Positions 11,310 through 24,000 of a DNA stretch of 64,000 nt are shown here, in pieces. The stretch comes from Porphyra umbilicalis (taxonomy: Eukaryota > Rhodophyta > Bangiophyceae > Bangiales > Bangiaceae). The stretch spans positions 62,001 to 126,000 of the forward strand of contig KV918890.1 of assembly GCA_002049455.2 (NCBI GenBank). The letters are read 5' to 3'. Position 1 is the first letter of the stretch, and each line of letters opens with the position of its first letter. Below the pieces are notes generated by a model that was given only the letters and a program-made list of their open reading frames with translations, did not search any database and had not been told where the DNA came from. The position numbers were made by a program, and so were the translations under genes.

Positions 11310-11430
11310 CTCGTGGGGGCGCCGGGGGGGTGGGTGAACTGGTGGAGTGGGTAAGCCAGGGGGGTGCGTGAACCGCGGGAGGGGGTAAGCCAGCGGGGTG
11401 GGTGAACACGGGGGGCCGGTGAACTAGGGG
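11310..11430 (+). repeat. GGTGAACT/GTAAGCC G-rich tandem repeat
   Basis: Alternating phrases GGGTGAAC..GGGG and GGGTAAGCCAG..GGGG repeat about six times with a period near 20-25 bases. The G-runs give G-quadruplex potential. Confidence 0.6.
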
Positions 11431-13511
11431 GGTGAGAGCGAGGCGCCTCCACAGCCAGCCCTTCCTTACAGGGCTTGGAAACGGATGGCAGTCGTGCCCC
11501 AAAGTGCGCCGAAAGCGATGTGAACATCACGCGAACAACTCAGCGCGCGCGCGGGCCATATCGTGTGCAGACCACGAGAGAGTCGGTCGGTCGCATTCAT
11601 CAGCGGAAGCGCGCGCAGACAGAAGAGCTACAGCGCGCAACTGGTGATCGCATGCCATAGGCCACATGAATCCGCCGCTTGTCAGCTGCCCACGCGTACT
11701 GAAGATGGCGCCAGACAGGGTGCTACTTCAAGTCACACTTCTTTCAGCAGAAAGCTTGAGCGATCCGTCGAGCCACAGTTTTCTTGATACATTCTTCTTT
11801 CGGAGCTTCTTCGGATGAGATCCACGAAGCGGGCGTGGGGCGAGCAGCGTAGAACGAGCCCCCGCGCGAGGTGACCGTCCTGGCGCCAGAGATACGTATC
11901 AGGCCCTGCTTTTGGTATAAGGCAACTAAGTATATTCATGAGTACGAGTACGGGCCACCCAGACTCACCGACTGCTTCGGAGCCCAGAATGGACTTTTGC
12001 CACCGATGAAGGGCCAGAAAGTACTTGCCGACTGTTTGTAAGTGGGTGTATCATCTGTAAGCCGTCGGGATGGAAGCCTGTGGCGTCGTGTGCGCCTGAA
12101 GTGCCTCATGCAGGGGACGAGAGGCAGCGTGTTCAGTTGCTTTTCGGAATCTCAGCCAAAGGCAAGGCGCTCGATAGCACCTGAGAAGCGGACTGATTCT
12201 GTTGCGGACAGCGCGAAAGGGCCATGGGCACACGAAAGTGTCTATCAGACAGTAACCTGTGGGGCTCTTGATCCACTGAACCAGTTACTGTGCGGAGTGC
12301 GTCATCTATGTGCCTTTAGGTGCATGTCATCTGCTCCGAGCGGTCGGTTGCGCTTGACGAGCAGACAACATCCCATACGGAGTCTCGACAGTACCAGACT
12401 CTGTTCACCTGTCTGGTGACTGCTCGCTTCCTCCTGGGACGTCCAGATTGTGTGGTGGTTGCTGTGATCGCTGCGTATTTCGCAGGAATTGGTGGCTGCC
12501 TGGCTTGACATGCTGCACAATGATGTTGCAATCAGCAGTGAGCACGCAAAGCTGGCGGATGCAGCCCAGTGTGGCGGTGTCGGTCTCTCATTCGTCCATG
12601 TGGACATTCATATGGCATCTTGCCAGTGTGTCCATGCCTGTACGCAGTCACATGTCACACAGCAGAAAGGCATCGGGGAGAGTAGTGTGTGGACACACTG
12701 GCCTTTCAGCGCATGGCTGTTGTGCTCTGTTCTCGTAGACCAGCGAGAGATGCGGGCTCCACCGCGGGAAGAGCAGTGCCAATACCACCAGACACACTCA
12801 AGCAGTCGGCTGAACATGTGTGATCGTTCGACATATGGCGCGAGATTCGGCTTGCATGGGAGTCTCTTTTAATGCGGGCATGCCTGATCCACAGCTGAGG
12901 CCAGCTGCCTGGCTTGACATCTGGCTCACGGGATGGGTCGCTGAAGCCGCCCATGCCGTATCGCATCAGGAGAACCTCCCATGTACGCACAGAACAGGAT
13001 TCTGCATGCATCAGGATCAGCGACATGTGTGCATGAGCCGTCTGAGATGCCGGAGGCCACAAGGCGCAAGTGCACGCCCGAGAGCTGCGAAGTTTCGGCC
13101 ATAGAACCCACCGGCAGGTCAGCTGCCTGCTTACAGGATCGCGACTGAAACTGTTTCACGGCTACCGCACGAATGCACCTGAGTGTCAAAAACCACTGGC
13201 TCGGCGACGGTGTGGTCCACGCGGGGCTGGGCAGGACGCCGTCTGTCGCGGAGAGATAAAGGACAGCCGACGCTCTCAGTGGCGCCGTGGCTGACACGTC
13301 TCGCATGACCTCGCTGCGTGGGGCAAGTCAACGACATAGTCGGTGTCCAGCCACTGCGGCGTAGGCCCTCTATGTCCGGGAGGTCTCGTCTTCTTGCTCC
13401 CAGTGCGGGTCGACGCCCCCCTGCTCTCCCCCGCATGCCCACTCTAGTGGGTCTGACTAGGACGGAGCTGGTGGCTCCGAGACGCTGGAAGCCAGGCGAC
13501 GCAAACGTCCT

Positions 13512-16184
13512 TTGAGCACGGGCACCACAAATGTGCCGGCTGCACCTGACTTTAACAGTTTATTGCATGATGTCGTTGGAATCACGCATGACGTCGTGGT
13601 GGTAGCGGCCACGCCGTCGATCATGCACAAGGGCGAGACCTGGCGGCTGACATCCGCTTTCGTCTCCAAGTCGGACGCGCGGTCCCCGCTGTGGGGTCTT
13701 CTACGAGCGAATTCCAGATGAAGATGCTGTCGCAGATATCCTGGCCCGATGCCAAGTTTGTGCCCTCACCAGCGCCGGCACCTTCCTGTTCCGCAAGGAC
13801 GGCGCGCCAAGCAACGGCACCAAGCACATGGAGGGAACAGGCAAGGGCAAGGCATCGCCCTGCCGGCGCGCGGATCACCTTCAAGCGGCGCTCTACTTGG
13901 CCAAGAATGCCCAAGGAGGGAGCCGGGTCCTCAAGGTGGCCGCCACGGGGGCGATCTGCCGTTTTATGCAGCCGCAGGCGCGACGGGAGCACCACCTCCG
14001 ATTCGTCAAAATGCAGATCATGGCGCGGGCGCCACACTCGTTTGGCAACAACGTGTACGTCCGCCTCTTCTTGGAGGGCCTCCAATCGCAGTACGCGCCC
14101 CCGGCATTAGATACAGTGGCGCATCTGCTCACTGAGATTGCGTCCTTCACGCGGGACGCGCTGCGTGCGGCCATCTCGGCCGCCAAGGTGGCGTACGCTG
14201 GCTTGCCTTTTTTCCACGTTGTCACGGACCTGTGGACTGAAGAGCACTTCCACAAGAGCTACGGGTCCCTTGTCGTACGTCTTACGGACTTGGGCGCTGG
14301 AGTTGCGCGTGACCTTTCTCTCGGTATATGGCTGTGTTCGGGGAGACACAACCACAAGAACATCCGCTCGTGAGTCGTGAACCGGCTTTCATTTTTCGGT
14401 GTTGAGCCTTCCGACGTCTTGTCAGTGACGACGAACTCAGGTTCCAATGTGCGCAAGGCTATGATTGGCTTCTCGGGAGCCTGGGTGCCTTGCGCGGCAC
14501 ACTCGATTCACAACGCTGTGCGCCACACTCTTGGAGGCTCTGGCGAGACAGCAGCGCAGCGGTCGTCCCTACTTGCCCACTCGCGCGGCCGCCCTGCTCA
14601 TGCTCGCAAGAGCTGCCGCAATAATGCTACCCGAGAGTTCCTGGCTCAGTGCCGAGCAACCGTCCGCTTTTTCGATCACTCGCCGGTGGAGGCGCTGGCG
14701 CTCTCCGAGATCGTTGTGCCTGAGGACGTAGCGGTGCGCAACTTGGTGCAAGACGTTCCAACACGATGCGGGTCGACATACCTGGCGCTGTGCCGACTGT
14801 ACAGCGTGTGGCAGCGCTTGTTCATGTTTTCGAATCCACCTCCCTGACGGCCGACCAGCGGAAGCGCAAGCTCCTCAACCGAGACTTGGACGTCCTGCGG
14901 CAGCTGATTGCCGTGCTCTCCCCCGCGTTTTAGGTCACCAAGACCAGCGAGAAGTCGTCGGCAACACTCGCGGACATCTTCTTTCTTGTCGTTGCGCTCC
15001 GCAAGACCATACTTGAGGACGTTCTGAACGTGCCACTGTTTCTCGATCTTCTGTTGGCCGTCGGCGCCGCGGCAATCGAGAAGTACATTATCGAGTATCT
15101 CGACGAGGCCGTCACTGAGATTTATTGTCGGCTGTATCCATGCGTTTTAACGTAGGTCGATGAGGCGCCGGGAGACGAGTGCCTCGACACTGAAGCACGA
15201 ACGGCCGTGTGCGAGATGCGGTACGATATTTACCGCCTGTTTTTCAACACTGAAGACAACTCCAATAATTGGCTGAAGAACACGGCGGTGCTCTGCTCCG
15301 TCTACCTGACGCCGGGCGGCGCGAGGATGCTGAAGGAGGTCGCTACTTGGCTCTTTGTCGACAACCCCTGCGATGATGCAGCGGATTTCACTTCTAGGGC
15401 ATGTGACAAGCTGGAGGACGCTCCTGTGACACTGGCATCGGACGCCGGCCTCGGCCGCGCCAGTGGCAGCAGCGCTTCCCCGCGTGGTCCATCCGAAGAT
15501 CGTATGGAAGCGCGCTCATCTTTGATGCATTGAGGCCAAAGCCGCGGAGCGACGCCGAAGGCCCCATCGGCACCACGCGCTCGGTCGCTGGCCTCTTACG
15601 CCATAATGGAGCTCGTTGCGTTCTTGCGCCTTTCCGAGGCAGCCGAGTGGGAGGCTCCGCTGCCCTTCTGGGTTCGCCACCGGAAGCAGTTTCCTTCCTT
15701 GTACATTTTGGCTGGCTCTGTTTGCGGTGCGGTTGCGTCTTCTTCATCTTGTGAGCGGGCGGTTTTATTTACTGGGAGGCTCGCGAGCGAGGAGCGGTCG
15801 TCCCTGTCTGTGGAGAGCGTGGAGATGCCCTTCTTGGTGGCTGCCAATATGGCGCTAGTCCCCAAGGAGAGCTCTGTAGTGCAACTGCTGATGAGAGCAG
15901 AGGCCAAGGCCTTCTGCGACCGCATGAACTCGTTTGTGGCAGAAGAGGAGGGAGGCGGTGATGGTGTGGACGAATGGGGGAGTGGGAAGTCGACGGGGTC
16001 CAGCCACGACGATTTGTATGTAGAAGAACAAGTATCACAATGTGCATTCCCTGCAGAACGCTGCCGCACTGCTGCACGACAGTGCTTAGCCGTCCGCACC
16101 GGCGAGCAGCGCGCCACGAGGACGTCAAGCATGAAGCGTACCATGGATGCCTCTTCGACGCATACCGCAACCTCGTTGCTGTAG
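13512..16184 (+). pseudogene. hAT-family transposase, decayed
   Basis: hAT transposases cut and paste DNA transposons. Read in order, the segments give: a BED-type zinc finger (CQVCALTS..GAPSNGTKHM, about 13740-13840); the FHVVTDLWTEEHFHKSYGSL block around 14210-14270; the SVTTNSGSNVRKAM and PCAAHSIHNAV blocks (14420-14520); LVQDVPTRCGSTYLALCRL (14740-14800); and the hAT C-terminal dimerisation region with PFWVRHRKQFPSLYILAG and SSCERAVLFTGRLASEERSSL (15660-15830). The chain is interrupted by an in-frame stop at 14371 and by several frame changes or stops (near 13690, 14560-14640, 14930, 15150 and 15530-15600), so it is not functional as it stands, unless some breaks are introns. Terminal inverted repeats with an 8-bp duplication were sought but not identified. 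Full length would be about 800-890 residues, typical of the family. Confidence 0.8.
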
Positions 16185-16599
16185 TTTTACTTGTACAGAT
16201 GGCGACCAGCGTACCACCGCACGCGGGGACGCGCACCACGCGCGCCAAAGCAGAGGTCCTCGCATGCCGCCATTATCGTAGCGACCTCATTGCTTTCTCG
16301 CCCGCGCAGACAGTCGCCGAGTTGTCCTTGTCCACTATGTTGACTCTGTGCATCACCAAGCCGTTGCCTCCGCGGACTTCCACAAAGCGGGAATCGAAAA
16401 CAGTGGCGTTGTGGAGCACACCAGTTCGGTTGATAAAGTTACCCTCCCTACTCTCTCTGTCACCTCAGCAGTCGCCATCGCAGATGCAAGAGAAAGCCAA
16501 CCCTGGAGGAGTGACAAGGACAACATATAGTCGAATGGAACTCCCTCGTAGCTTCCCCAATACGTCCGTAATGCCCAGAAGGCACCTGCAATGACACAT

Positions 16600-17290
16600 T
16601 GGCGGCTCCAGTGCCAGTGACGACGGCGCTGACCGCATCAGCACACAGGACGTCCACAGGCTCAGGCGAACACGCGAAAAGCCTGGCGTAGCCGTCCACC
16701 CACAACACGCGCAGCAGACCCGACAGACGCCCCAACAACCAGGCGCCCCGCGCAAGCGCGCCACAGAGTGGGGCCACACGGCAAACGCCGGAAGACGAGC
16801 GTCCCTTCCCGCTCACAACGCGACTTCCAAAGCGTCTTGGTGGTGGCGATGACGGCGGCGCCAGCGGCGGCCGTCGCGACCGTGTCTATGTCATTGGGCG
16901 GCGGCGCCGTCGTGCATAAATCGGCGCGGCCCGACGCACACTTCGAGCGCAGCACGCCCGACAGACCCCCCAACACTAAAGCGCCCCAAAAGAGCGGGGC
17001 ACAGAGCGGGGCCACACGGCCAACGACGGCAACAGCGCGTCCCCTTCCCCTCGCAACCAGACCGACAAGGCAACTTGGCGGCGGCGGCTATGCCGGCACC
17101 CGCGGCACCCGCCGAGTTTGCACCCGCAACATCGGGCGGCGGTGCCGACGAGAATAAATCGGCGTCGTCGCCCGCCCAGAAGGTGCGCAGCAAGCCAATG
17201 ACAGAACGAGCACGCCCACGACCCCGACATCGCGACTGCCAAGGCGTCTTGGTGATGGCAATGACGGCGGTGCTAGAGGTAGCCGTCGTC
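16600..17290. repeat. Tandem repeat, about 165-240-bp units, about 3-4 copies
   Basis: A block containing CAACGCGACTTCCAAAGCG, CTTGGTGGTGGCGATGACGG and CACAGAGTGGGGCCACACGG recurs with gains and losses at about 16600, 16830, 17070 and 17240. Minus-strand frames across each unit look alike, but I recognise no domain. Confidence 0.65.
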
Positions 17291-17761
17291 GCCGCGCTTG
17301 ACGTGCCCGCCGTTCATCGACGGGTAGGAGCCGGAGGGCCCAACGACGATCCAGTTAACGACGGCCCGGTACCACCGGGGTGGGCTCACTGGGCACCTCG
17401 TCGCTTGCCACCAGGCGGAGTACTCGAGATGCGCCACGGCGACCCGCTCGCGCTTCTACTTGCCGACTCCCGCGTGGTGGTCCGGGGTTGAGGTGCCGTA
17501 CGGTTGCATGGTGAAGCTCCCGTGGGCCCACGAGTACATACCCCCCGCGACTCCTCGATTCGATCCTCTCCGTTGGGCCGTCCAACATCTACGTGAACGC
17601 CGCGGGTCCCAATGCGAAAGCGACCGCCATCCTCGGGGCGCTGTTGGACCTCGCCGACCAACTCCCCGGCACGGAAGCCTTCTGCCAGCGCCTCCGCGCC
17701 CGCAGCACCGACCCTTGGGACCGCTAGGGTTGGGTCTGGGCGTCTCTCGAGGTGGACGACG

Positions 17762-18364
17762 ATGGAACGCGCCAAGGTCGCCGAGGATCTCCGCCCCTTT
17801 GACTTGCCCTACACCGCGGACATCCTCGAGGCGCGCGGCTACGGCCTCGCTCGTGGGGGTTGGGCCGCCGCCTTCTCGGCCGCCCGCAGTCCGCGTTATC
17901 CCGGGGGTGGGACCGAGCCGCCTGCTTACTCCATGGTGACCGGTGCCGCGGGATCGTCCCCTCCGGATCCGTCGCCGCCTGCCACCTCCGCTGCCCCCTT
18001 CGTGGGAAACTCCGGGGGTAGCCACATCGTCTCGTTCGACCCCGTGGACCACCGTGACATCCCCGACGTCGACTTCGACCAACTCAACCACATTCCCTCG
18101 GATCGCGTTCCGCAGAGGTTGGCTCGCGTGGTGGCTTGTGACCCCGGGGAGCCCCGCGGCTATACCTCGGGGACCTTGGTGGCCGGCTTGTGTCACATCG
18201 CGGTGTCCCTCGGCAACTCGATCGCCCAGTGGGTCCGTGACCACCCCGGGGTCCCGCCCCGCGACGTGGATGGGCTGCTCCAACTCGTGGGTCGGCGCAA
18301 TACCCGCGCGGTTCTCCTCCGTGAGGTCTGCGTGGTCGCCGGCGGGACCAACCGCCGTCATTAG
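17762..18364 (+). CDS. ORF of unknown function (200 aa)
   Basis: This is a clean ATG-to-TAG frame of 200 residues with protein-like composition, unlike the Arg/Pro-rich shadow frames around it. The N-terminal third contains VAEDLRPFDLPYTADILEAR, followed by a Pro/Ser linker. The C-terminal half has alternating hydrophobic segments (SLGNSIAQWVRDHPG, DVDGLLQLVGRRNTRAVLL). I do not recognise it. Coding-like composition seems to extend upstream, so it may be the end of something larger. It lies beside a retroelement fragment on the opposite strand and could itself be transposon-derived. No neighbouring gene suggests a function. Confidence 0.4.
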   Translation: MERAKVAEDLRPFDLPYTADILEARGYGLARGGWAAAFSAARSPRYPGGGTEPPAYSMVTGAAGSSPPDPSPPATSAAPFVGNSGGSHIVSFDPVDHRDIPDVDFDQLNHIPSDRVPQRLARVVACDPGEPRGYTSGTLVAGLCHIAVSLGNSIAQWVRDHPGVPPRDVDGLLQLVGRRNTRAVLLREVCVVAGGTNRRH

Positions 18365-18937
18365 CATCAACGCGACCGCGACGTCTATCACGAGGAGCCG
18401 CCGGCGCAGCTCTCCCGTGGTCCGCCCGGCGCCGGGTGGGGTGGGCCTTCGTCGGCATATCGTTGACCGAGGGGGGGGTAGCCATGACAGGAAGGGGGGG
18501 GCGACACGCCCGAGGGTCGTAGTTGTAGCGCGTAGTGTAGGGGGTCTCGTAGTGTCGACGGTGCCATACGGCGCGTCAGCGACCAATAAACCTCATGCGG
18601 GTCTTTTGCGTACCACCCTTAGAAGAGCCCCTTGTCCGTCAGGCCGAATGTCGATTCCCCCTTGTGGTCCAACGTCCGACAGGTTCGCGCCATCGCGTAC
18701 CACCGCACCCCCCCAAAACCGTCCATGCGATCCGATCGCCTTGGCCTGCCCCCGGGTCGCGGGGAGGGCCGCCGTCCCGCCATGCGGCAGAGATGGTCGC
18801 CACCACGCCCACGTGGCCCCGACCGGAACACGTGTCGGAACCAAACATCTACCACAAATCCAAACTTGAAAACCACGTGTCCCACATGGGAGTTGTCTTA
18901 GGCGAGGAAGTCGACGACAGACCCGGCTTCTTCGACT

Positions 18938-20600
18938 CGTAGGGCCTCAAGCCGCATGGACTGATGCACCTTACGTAGGTCGAACCGGCTGGCCAACTCG
19001 AGGGTGTCCTCCGCGGGGTGATACCCCCACTAGCGGGTCCATAGGCGCAGCGTGCCGTCATCCGCGACGTCATGGACCACGAAGGCCTTCCATACGAACT
19101 CCTTGCCCGTGTGTTGATGCCCCTCGGGGACCACGGTGTCTTTTAGTACCCCGAGGTTCTGCAGGAGCGTCTGCGGATCCCCCGGCGGGCCTGGCACCGC
19201 CGTCACGTGATCGCTGCTCACCGTCTCCGGGTATCCACCGATTTGCAACAAGAACGTGCCTTCTCAGCGGGACAGCACCTTGTACGGTCCGGCCGCGCGG
19301 GTCCCGAGCTTGTTCTTGGTTCGCGCAAGGCCATCGACGAACACCCAGTCCCCCGCTTTGACGTCCTTGTTGACCGGCGGCACGCGGGCGTCATAGTTCC
19401 TTTTGTACCGCCGCTGTGCCAGCGTGAGGGACCGGCCTACCTTGTGGATCAGATTACGTAGCCGCGCCCGGATGACCTTGCGGATGGCTCGTGGGCTGCC
19501 TTCCGTCTCCTCGGCTGTCGGGGAGCCGACCATACGTTCCACGGAGAGAGTCCGTACCCGCTCGGGTGTGACGAACTTGAGGGGCGCCACTCCGGTGCTC
19601 TGCTGCGGTCGACTGTTGAAGGCCAGCGTCAACATCGACGCAAGCTCATCCCATCGGTCTTGGAGGTCCTCGACGTACGTCTGCAGCTGTCCCACGTTGT
19701 TGCGGTCGTACCGTTCCGCTTGGCCGTTCGTCTGCGGATGATACGTCGCGGAGTACCGATCGGAAATCCCGAGGAGTGAGCAAACCACTTGGAAGAACGT
19801 AGAACGGAACTTGGGGCTGTTGTCGGACAACACCGTCGCTGGGGGTCCGTACGCCGACATCCAGTAGTTCAAAAATGCTGCCGCGATGGTTTCCGCGTCG
19901 ATCCGCTGAAGGGGGATGGCTCGCAGCATCTTGGACAAGCGATCCACGATGACCAACAGGTGTTCATTCCCCGCCGCCGTCCGGGGCAGGGACCCGAACA
20001 GGTCTATACACAGATCCGTCAGCGGTTCCGTCGGGGGGAAGGGCTTGAGGTAGTTCGTCTTACGTCGCTTGCCGACGCGGTTCCTTGCGCACTGAATGCA
20101 GTTGGCCACGAAAGCGTAGACGTCCACCATCATAGACTCCCAACAAAACCACCGTCGCATCGACGTGTACATCTTGTGTGGCCCCGGGTGCCCGGCTTGC
20201 GGCGGGTAGTGCTCTCGCATCATCACCCCGTAGCGCATGTGGGTCGGCACGTAGACTTGTGTGGCCCCGTCCAGCGACGTCGTGCGCACCAAAAGGCCGT
20301 TCGGGTCCCTGCGGAACCGAGACTTGTCGTTGCCGTCCATCGCCGCTCAGACCTTCTTGCACCGTCCGTCCTCCGCCTGCCCCTCGGGGGACTCGACGAG
20401 CGTCAGAGGGGACAGGAGTCCCCCCTTGGTCTCCGGCACCGAGGCTGGTCGTTGCCCTTGCGCCCTCTTTATTAGATGGTGCTCTGTGCATTAATAGGTG
20501 TCCCCACGATGACACGACGTGAACATCTCCTCGCCTGTACCTTCTGCACTCCCGTTCATACTCCAATGCCGCGACTGCGCCATCATCCACACTTCGCACT
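18938..20600 (-). mobile_element. Ty3/Gypsy chromovirus fragment (integrase and chromodomain), broken
   Basis: This is a fossil LTR retrotransposon piece. The integrase has the HHCC zinc-binding region (around AGHPGPHKMYTSM and CIQCARNRVG) and the DDE core (CIDLFGSLP, VLSDNSPKF, QTNGQAERYDR). It is followed by a chromodomain-like segment (LRLW, WGYHPAEDTLELASRF), which marks the chromovirus branch. Protease, reverse transcriptase and RNase H are not seen in the window, so the copy is truncated at its 5' side near 20.6 kb. No pair of LTRs was identified. It is clearly broken, with only a few lesions in the retained part, suggesting modest rather than great age. Confidence 0.85.
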
Positions 20601-20619
20601 TCATGTCATCTACCGCTTC

Positions 20620-21005
20620 CACCCCACCCTATTCCACCCCACCTCGTGCAAGAATACCCAACCCCACTCTACCTAGTGCGAGAGGACCCGACCCCACCCA
20701 ACCCCACACCCTACCAGACCCGACCCGACACGACCCCACCAGACCCCACCCCACTCCACCGGACCCGACCAGACCCCACTCCACCCCACCCGATCCCACC
20801 CGATCCCACCCGATCCCATGCCACGCCACACAACGCCACGCCACCCGCGCTACCCCATGCCACGCCATTTCACCCGCGCCATCCCACCCCACGCCACACC
20901 ACCTGTGCCACCCACGCCACGCCACGCCACCCCGCCTTACGCCACCCGCCCCACGTCACCAGCCCCACCCAATTACACCCCAACCCACCCCACCCGCCCC
21001 CTTGT
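20620..21005 (+). repeat. CCCCAC/CCACGCCA simple-sequence tract
   Basis: About 380 bases of loosely periodic (A)CCCCACC, GACCCGACC, then CCACGCCACGCCA phrases, with G largely absent from the plus strand in the first half. Open frames here are artefacts of composition. Confidence 0.75.
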
Positions 21006-24000
21006 CGTAGTTAGTTATCTGTTGTAATTCGTCTGAAAAAGAGTCAACAGTTGGGTACATCATTCTGTCATGGGGGCTGACCGATCTCCTCGTCACGTGC
21101 ATGCCGTGTCGTGAAATCCTCAAGTACGTGTGCGCACTGGCCCACTGGCTGGTATCGGGGGTGAACTCTGACACTGTTGAACGATCAGCAATCCGGAATG
21201 ATCGCGGACGGACGGATAAATGTAGCCTACAATCGTCTCTGGGAGAGTAGATACAACGAAGCCTGCCCAGGGAGTGTCTTAGATCCTTTATGCCATCATC
21301 ATCCGTCAGCCGCTGGTGTGTCCCGCTCTAAAAGCGTTGCAGGAGAGGCCCTGGCACCGACAATGGATCGATTCACCAGAGTTGCGTGGGTGGGGGATCA
21401 AGATCGACAGCGCTGTCGCCGCGCCCATCCCTCCTACCATCGACGCCGATACTATAACTTGCGCTCCAACCGTTGGCCCACGTGGGCAACAGAGCCTTCT
21501 TGCAGTGGAACTACATAGGGTCAGTCGTGCTGCGCGGCAAGTGCCTTCACTCTGTCATTCGGTTCTGTCGCGTGCAAGTGGGGTGGCGGTGCGGTGAGCC
21601 AGGCGCATGCCAACACCCAAAAAAAAAAGTGATGCGACCGCACCTCCAGAGCCCAAGTACTAAACTCACGGACTCGATGAAACGAGCTCTGCCGGCCAAC
21701 CCGCTCCGCGGGCTCTGCTATGAGTACATAACCTCTTCCGCTCTCTTTCGTGCCACTTGCTCCCATGACTAGGGCCCGCAATAGTTGCTCGTGGCGATTG
21801 ATTCTCGAACCCACCGTGGCGCACCCCCCCAAGGGGAAGTCACGTTGCCGTGTTTCGACCATCTCGCTCCAGTGGCCCGAGCGTGGAGACTGCTCACGAT
21901 GCCGACACAGCTGTACCTGGCATGTGCTCGTCAAAGAACATTGGCGGTCGTTGTACTTCGTCACAAAGACTGCATCTAGAACAGGAGGCCGAACGGAGTC
22001 CCGCTCGGAGGCCGTCCGAACGGTAGCGACTCCCGATCCCCCTCCTATTCGCGAACAACGGGAGCAACTTCCGTTTGGAGCAGGCGATGCCAGGCTCTGA
22101 CCGTTACGTTCACAGTGTGAGACGCTCTCGTTGCTGATCTCAAGATCTAATCTATTACAGGCCAATAGGATTGTTTAATCGTGTAAGACGGACGTGGCCA
22201 CGGTTTGGGGAGGCCTACAACTTGATCTTCGCACCAGGGGCTGAGGGTTTCATGGGGATTGGTACAATTACAGCGACGTGGACATTGCAATTTCTCCGAC
22301 TCGACGTCGTCGCGACCACAGGTGCGACTCATCTTCCTCGTGAGATCCGATTGCGACGGCCGCGGACTCAGTCTCAACAGTTGCGAATGCCCATCATCAC
22401 ACCAACAGCCATATTTTCCCTGCCGGAGGGTTCAGGGCTACGAGCATCCCAAAAAACCATTCAATGTGTAGTCAATGCATCTGTGAGTAGCCGTCTGCGC
22501 CTCAAGATGCGTCCAGCCCATGTCCACGCCGTCGGTCCAGGGGTAGGAACTGTCGTGCAGCAACGTCAGATGATCGAGGGTCGAGGCAGACGTCGCGCCT
22601 CAGCGCTCAAATTGTACTTGAAGATTCTTCGGTACTTCTGATCCAAAACTGGTAGATCAGGCACTCCTCCTACGAGAAAGTCTAAGTTGAGGCGACACAC
22701 CCTCGTGACCAAGACCTCGGCTGCGCCCAACTCGTCTAGAACGCGAGAAACCCCCGTTGGGGGAGACGCCCCCGATCTGAAGGGTGAACGGGGGCGACTC
22801 CCGTTCTGCGTGTCAATACTTCCGGCATTTCTGAGACCTGTCCAACTGTATCGTACCCGAGAGCAGGTGCCATAGGAGTGGGAGTGCACCAGCAGTGTAA
22901 ATGATCAGAGTCCTTAAGGCACCCTTTCCAGCGGCGTTGGCTGCCAGAGCTACCAATCGGTGCACGAGAGCCAAGGTTTAGTTCACAAGGGCTTAGAGCA
23001 TCACTATCGGGGGGCCATCCTGGGAATGCCAAAAAGCCAAACAATTGGTGCATTGGCATCCGGATCGGGAGGGCGGTGCAGTCTCCCATAGCCATCTGCT
23101 AGAGCCATACCAGATTGCTTTTTTGGCACACCGATAGAGGTGCTCTAAGAGACTTCTAACCGGTCTCCCGGGCACGCCAGGCTTGATTAGAGAAATCCAA
23201 CTGGTCTCCCTCCCAGGCACGCTGGGCTTGACACGCGGGTGCAGCGTCCTCTGCAGCATCTCGTGGTCGATTTCCCGCGAATAGACCCTGCAATAGGGGT
23301 GCTAGACCCCTCTCCTCGAACTGCGGACACCTCTCTCCCCAACGTGATCGTGCGATGACAGCTTGCGGACAGGCGGTCTTCAAGACAGGGAGGAGAAATA
23401 TGTGTTTGTGCATAGCTTGGAGACTGTCATCTGGTGTCCTGTCCTCCGAAAGCGAACCAAAGTCTCCTCATCCTTGGGCTTCCGGGACACAGTCGACTCT
23501 GTTCTTGAAGCGCACTCTCGTGGTGGTCCGAAGTCCTGAGGACCGAGTGCAGGCACCAGCGCTGCAGGCGCTATCAGAGGGGTAACGGACGCGAGATGCA
23601 GTGATGGCGACTGTTTCGTTGCCGCAGATCCTGGCATGCCAAAGCCATGCCTTAGCATGACCCGGAAACCACTCGAAGGACTCAACACTTCGTTGAGGGA
23701 TCAGAGCTCGCCTAGCGCAGTTGCCGGTTCTTGTAGCAAACTCAGCTGGACAGCGGCAAAAGCCCTCGGGATGCCCGGTTCCTCGTGTCCCCAATGCCTG
23801 GCCCGCGTTGGGCCCGAGCCCACCTACCTGACACATGCCTAGGTTGAATGGTCCCTCCCAGCCAATGGGCGATTACTTGGCCCCGTTTGTGCGCTCCAGG
23901 CCCAACCCACAGGCGTGTAGTCCGCCACGCGCATCCCGCGCCACAGATCCGGCATGCAGGAAGCGCAAGTGTGGGGCTCACGCAAGTACGGGGCCCACGA

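Larger units (their letters stand above)
9880..13511. other. Repeat-rich intergenic region
   Basis: No credible gene is visible. The stretch 10600-11200 is a degenerate CCGCCAC/CCACC low-complexity tract, whose long Pro/His/Arg frames are compositional artefacts. The part from 12.2 to 13.4 kb holds short repeated phrases, such as GCTGCCTGGCTTGACAT near 12498 and 12907, without a clear element boundary. Confidence 0.4.

Noticed and set aside
20518-21014. Pro/His/Thr-rich frames
   Set aside because: They are translated from a C-rich simple-sequence tract.
22171-22641. 156-codon plus-strand frame
   Set aside because: No domain, no coding-like bias, and no support from neighbours.
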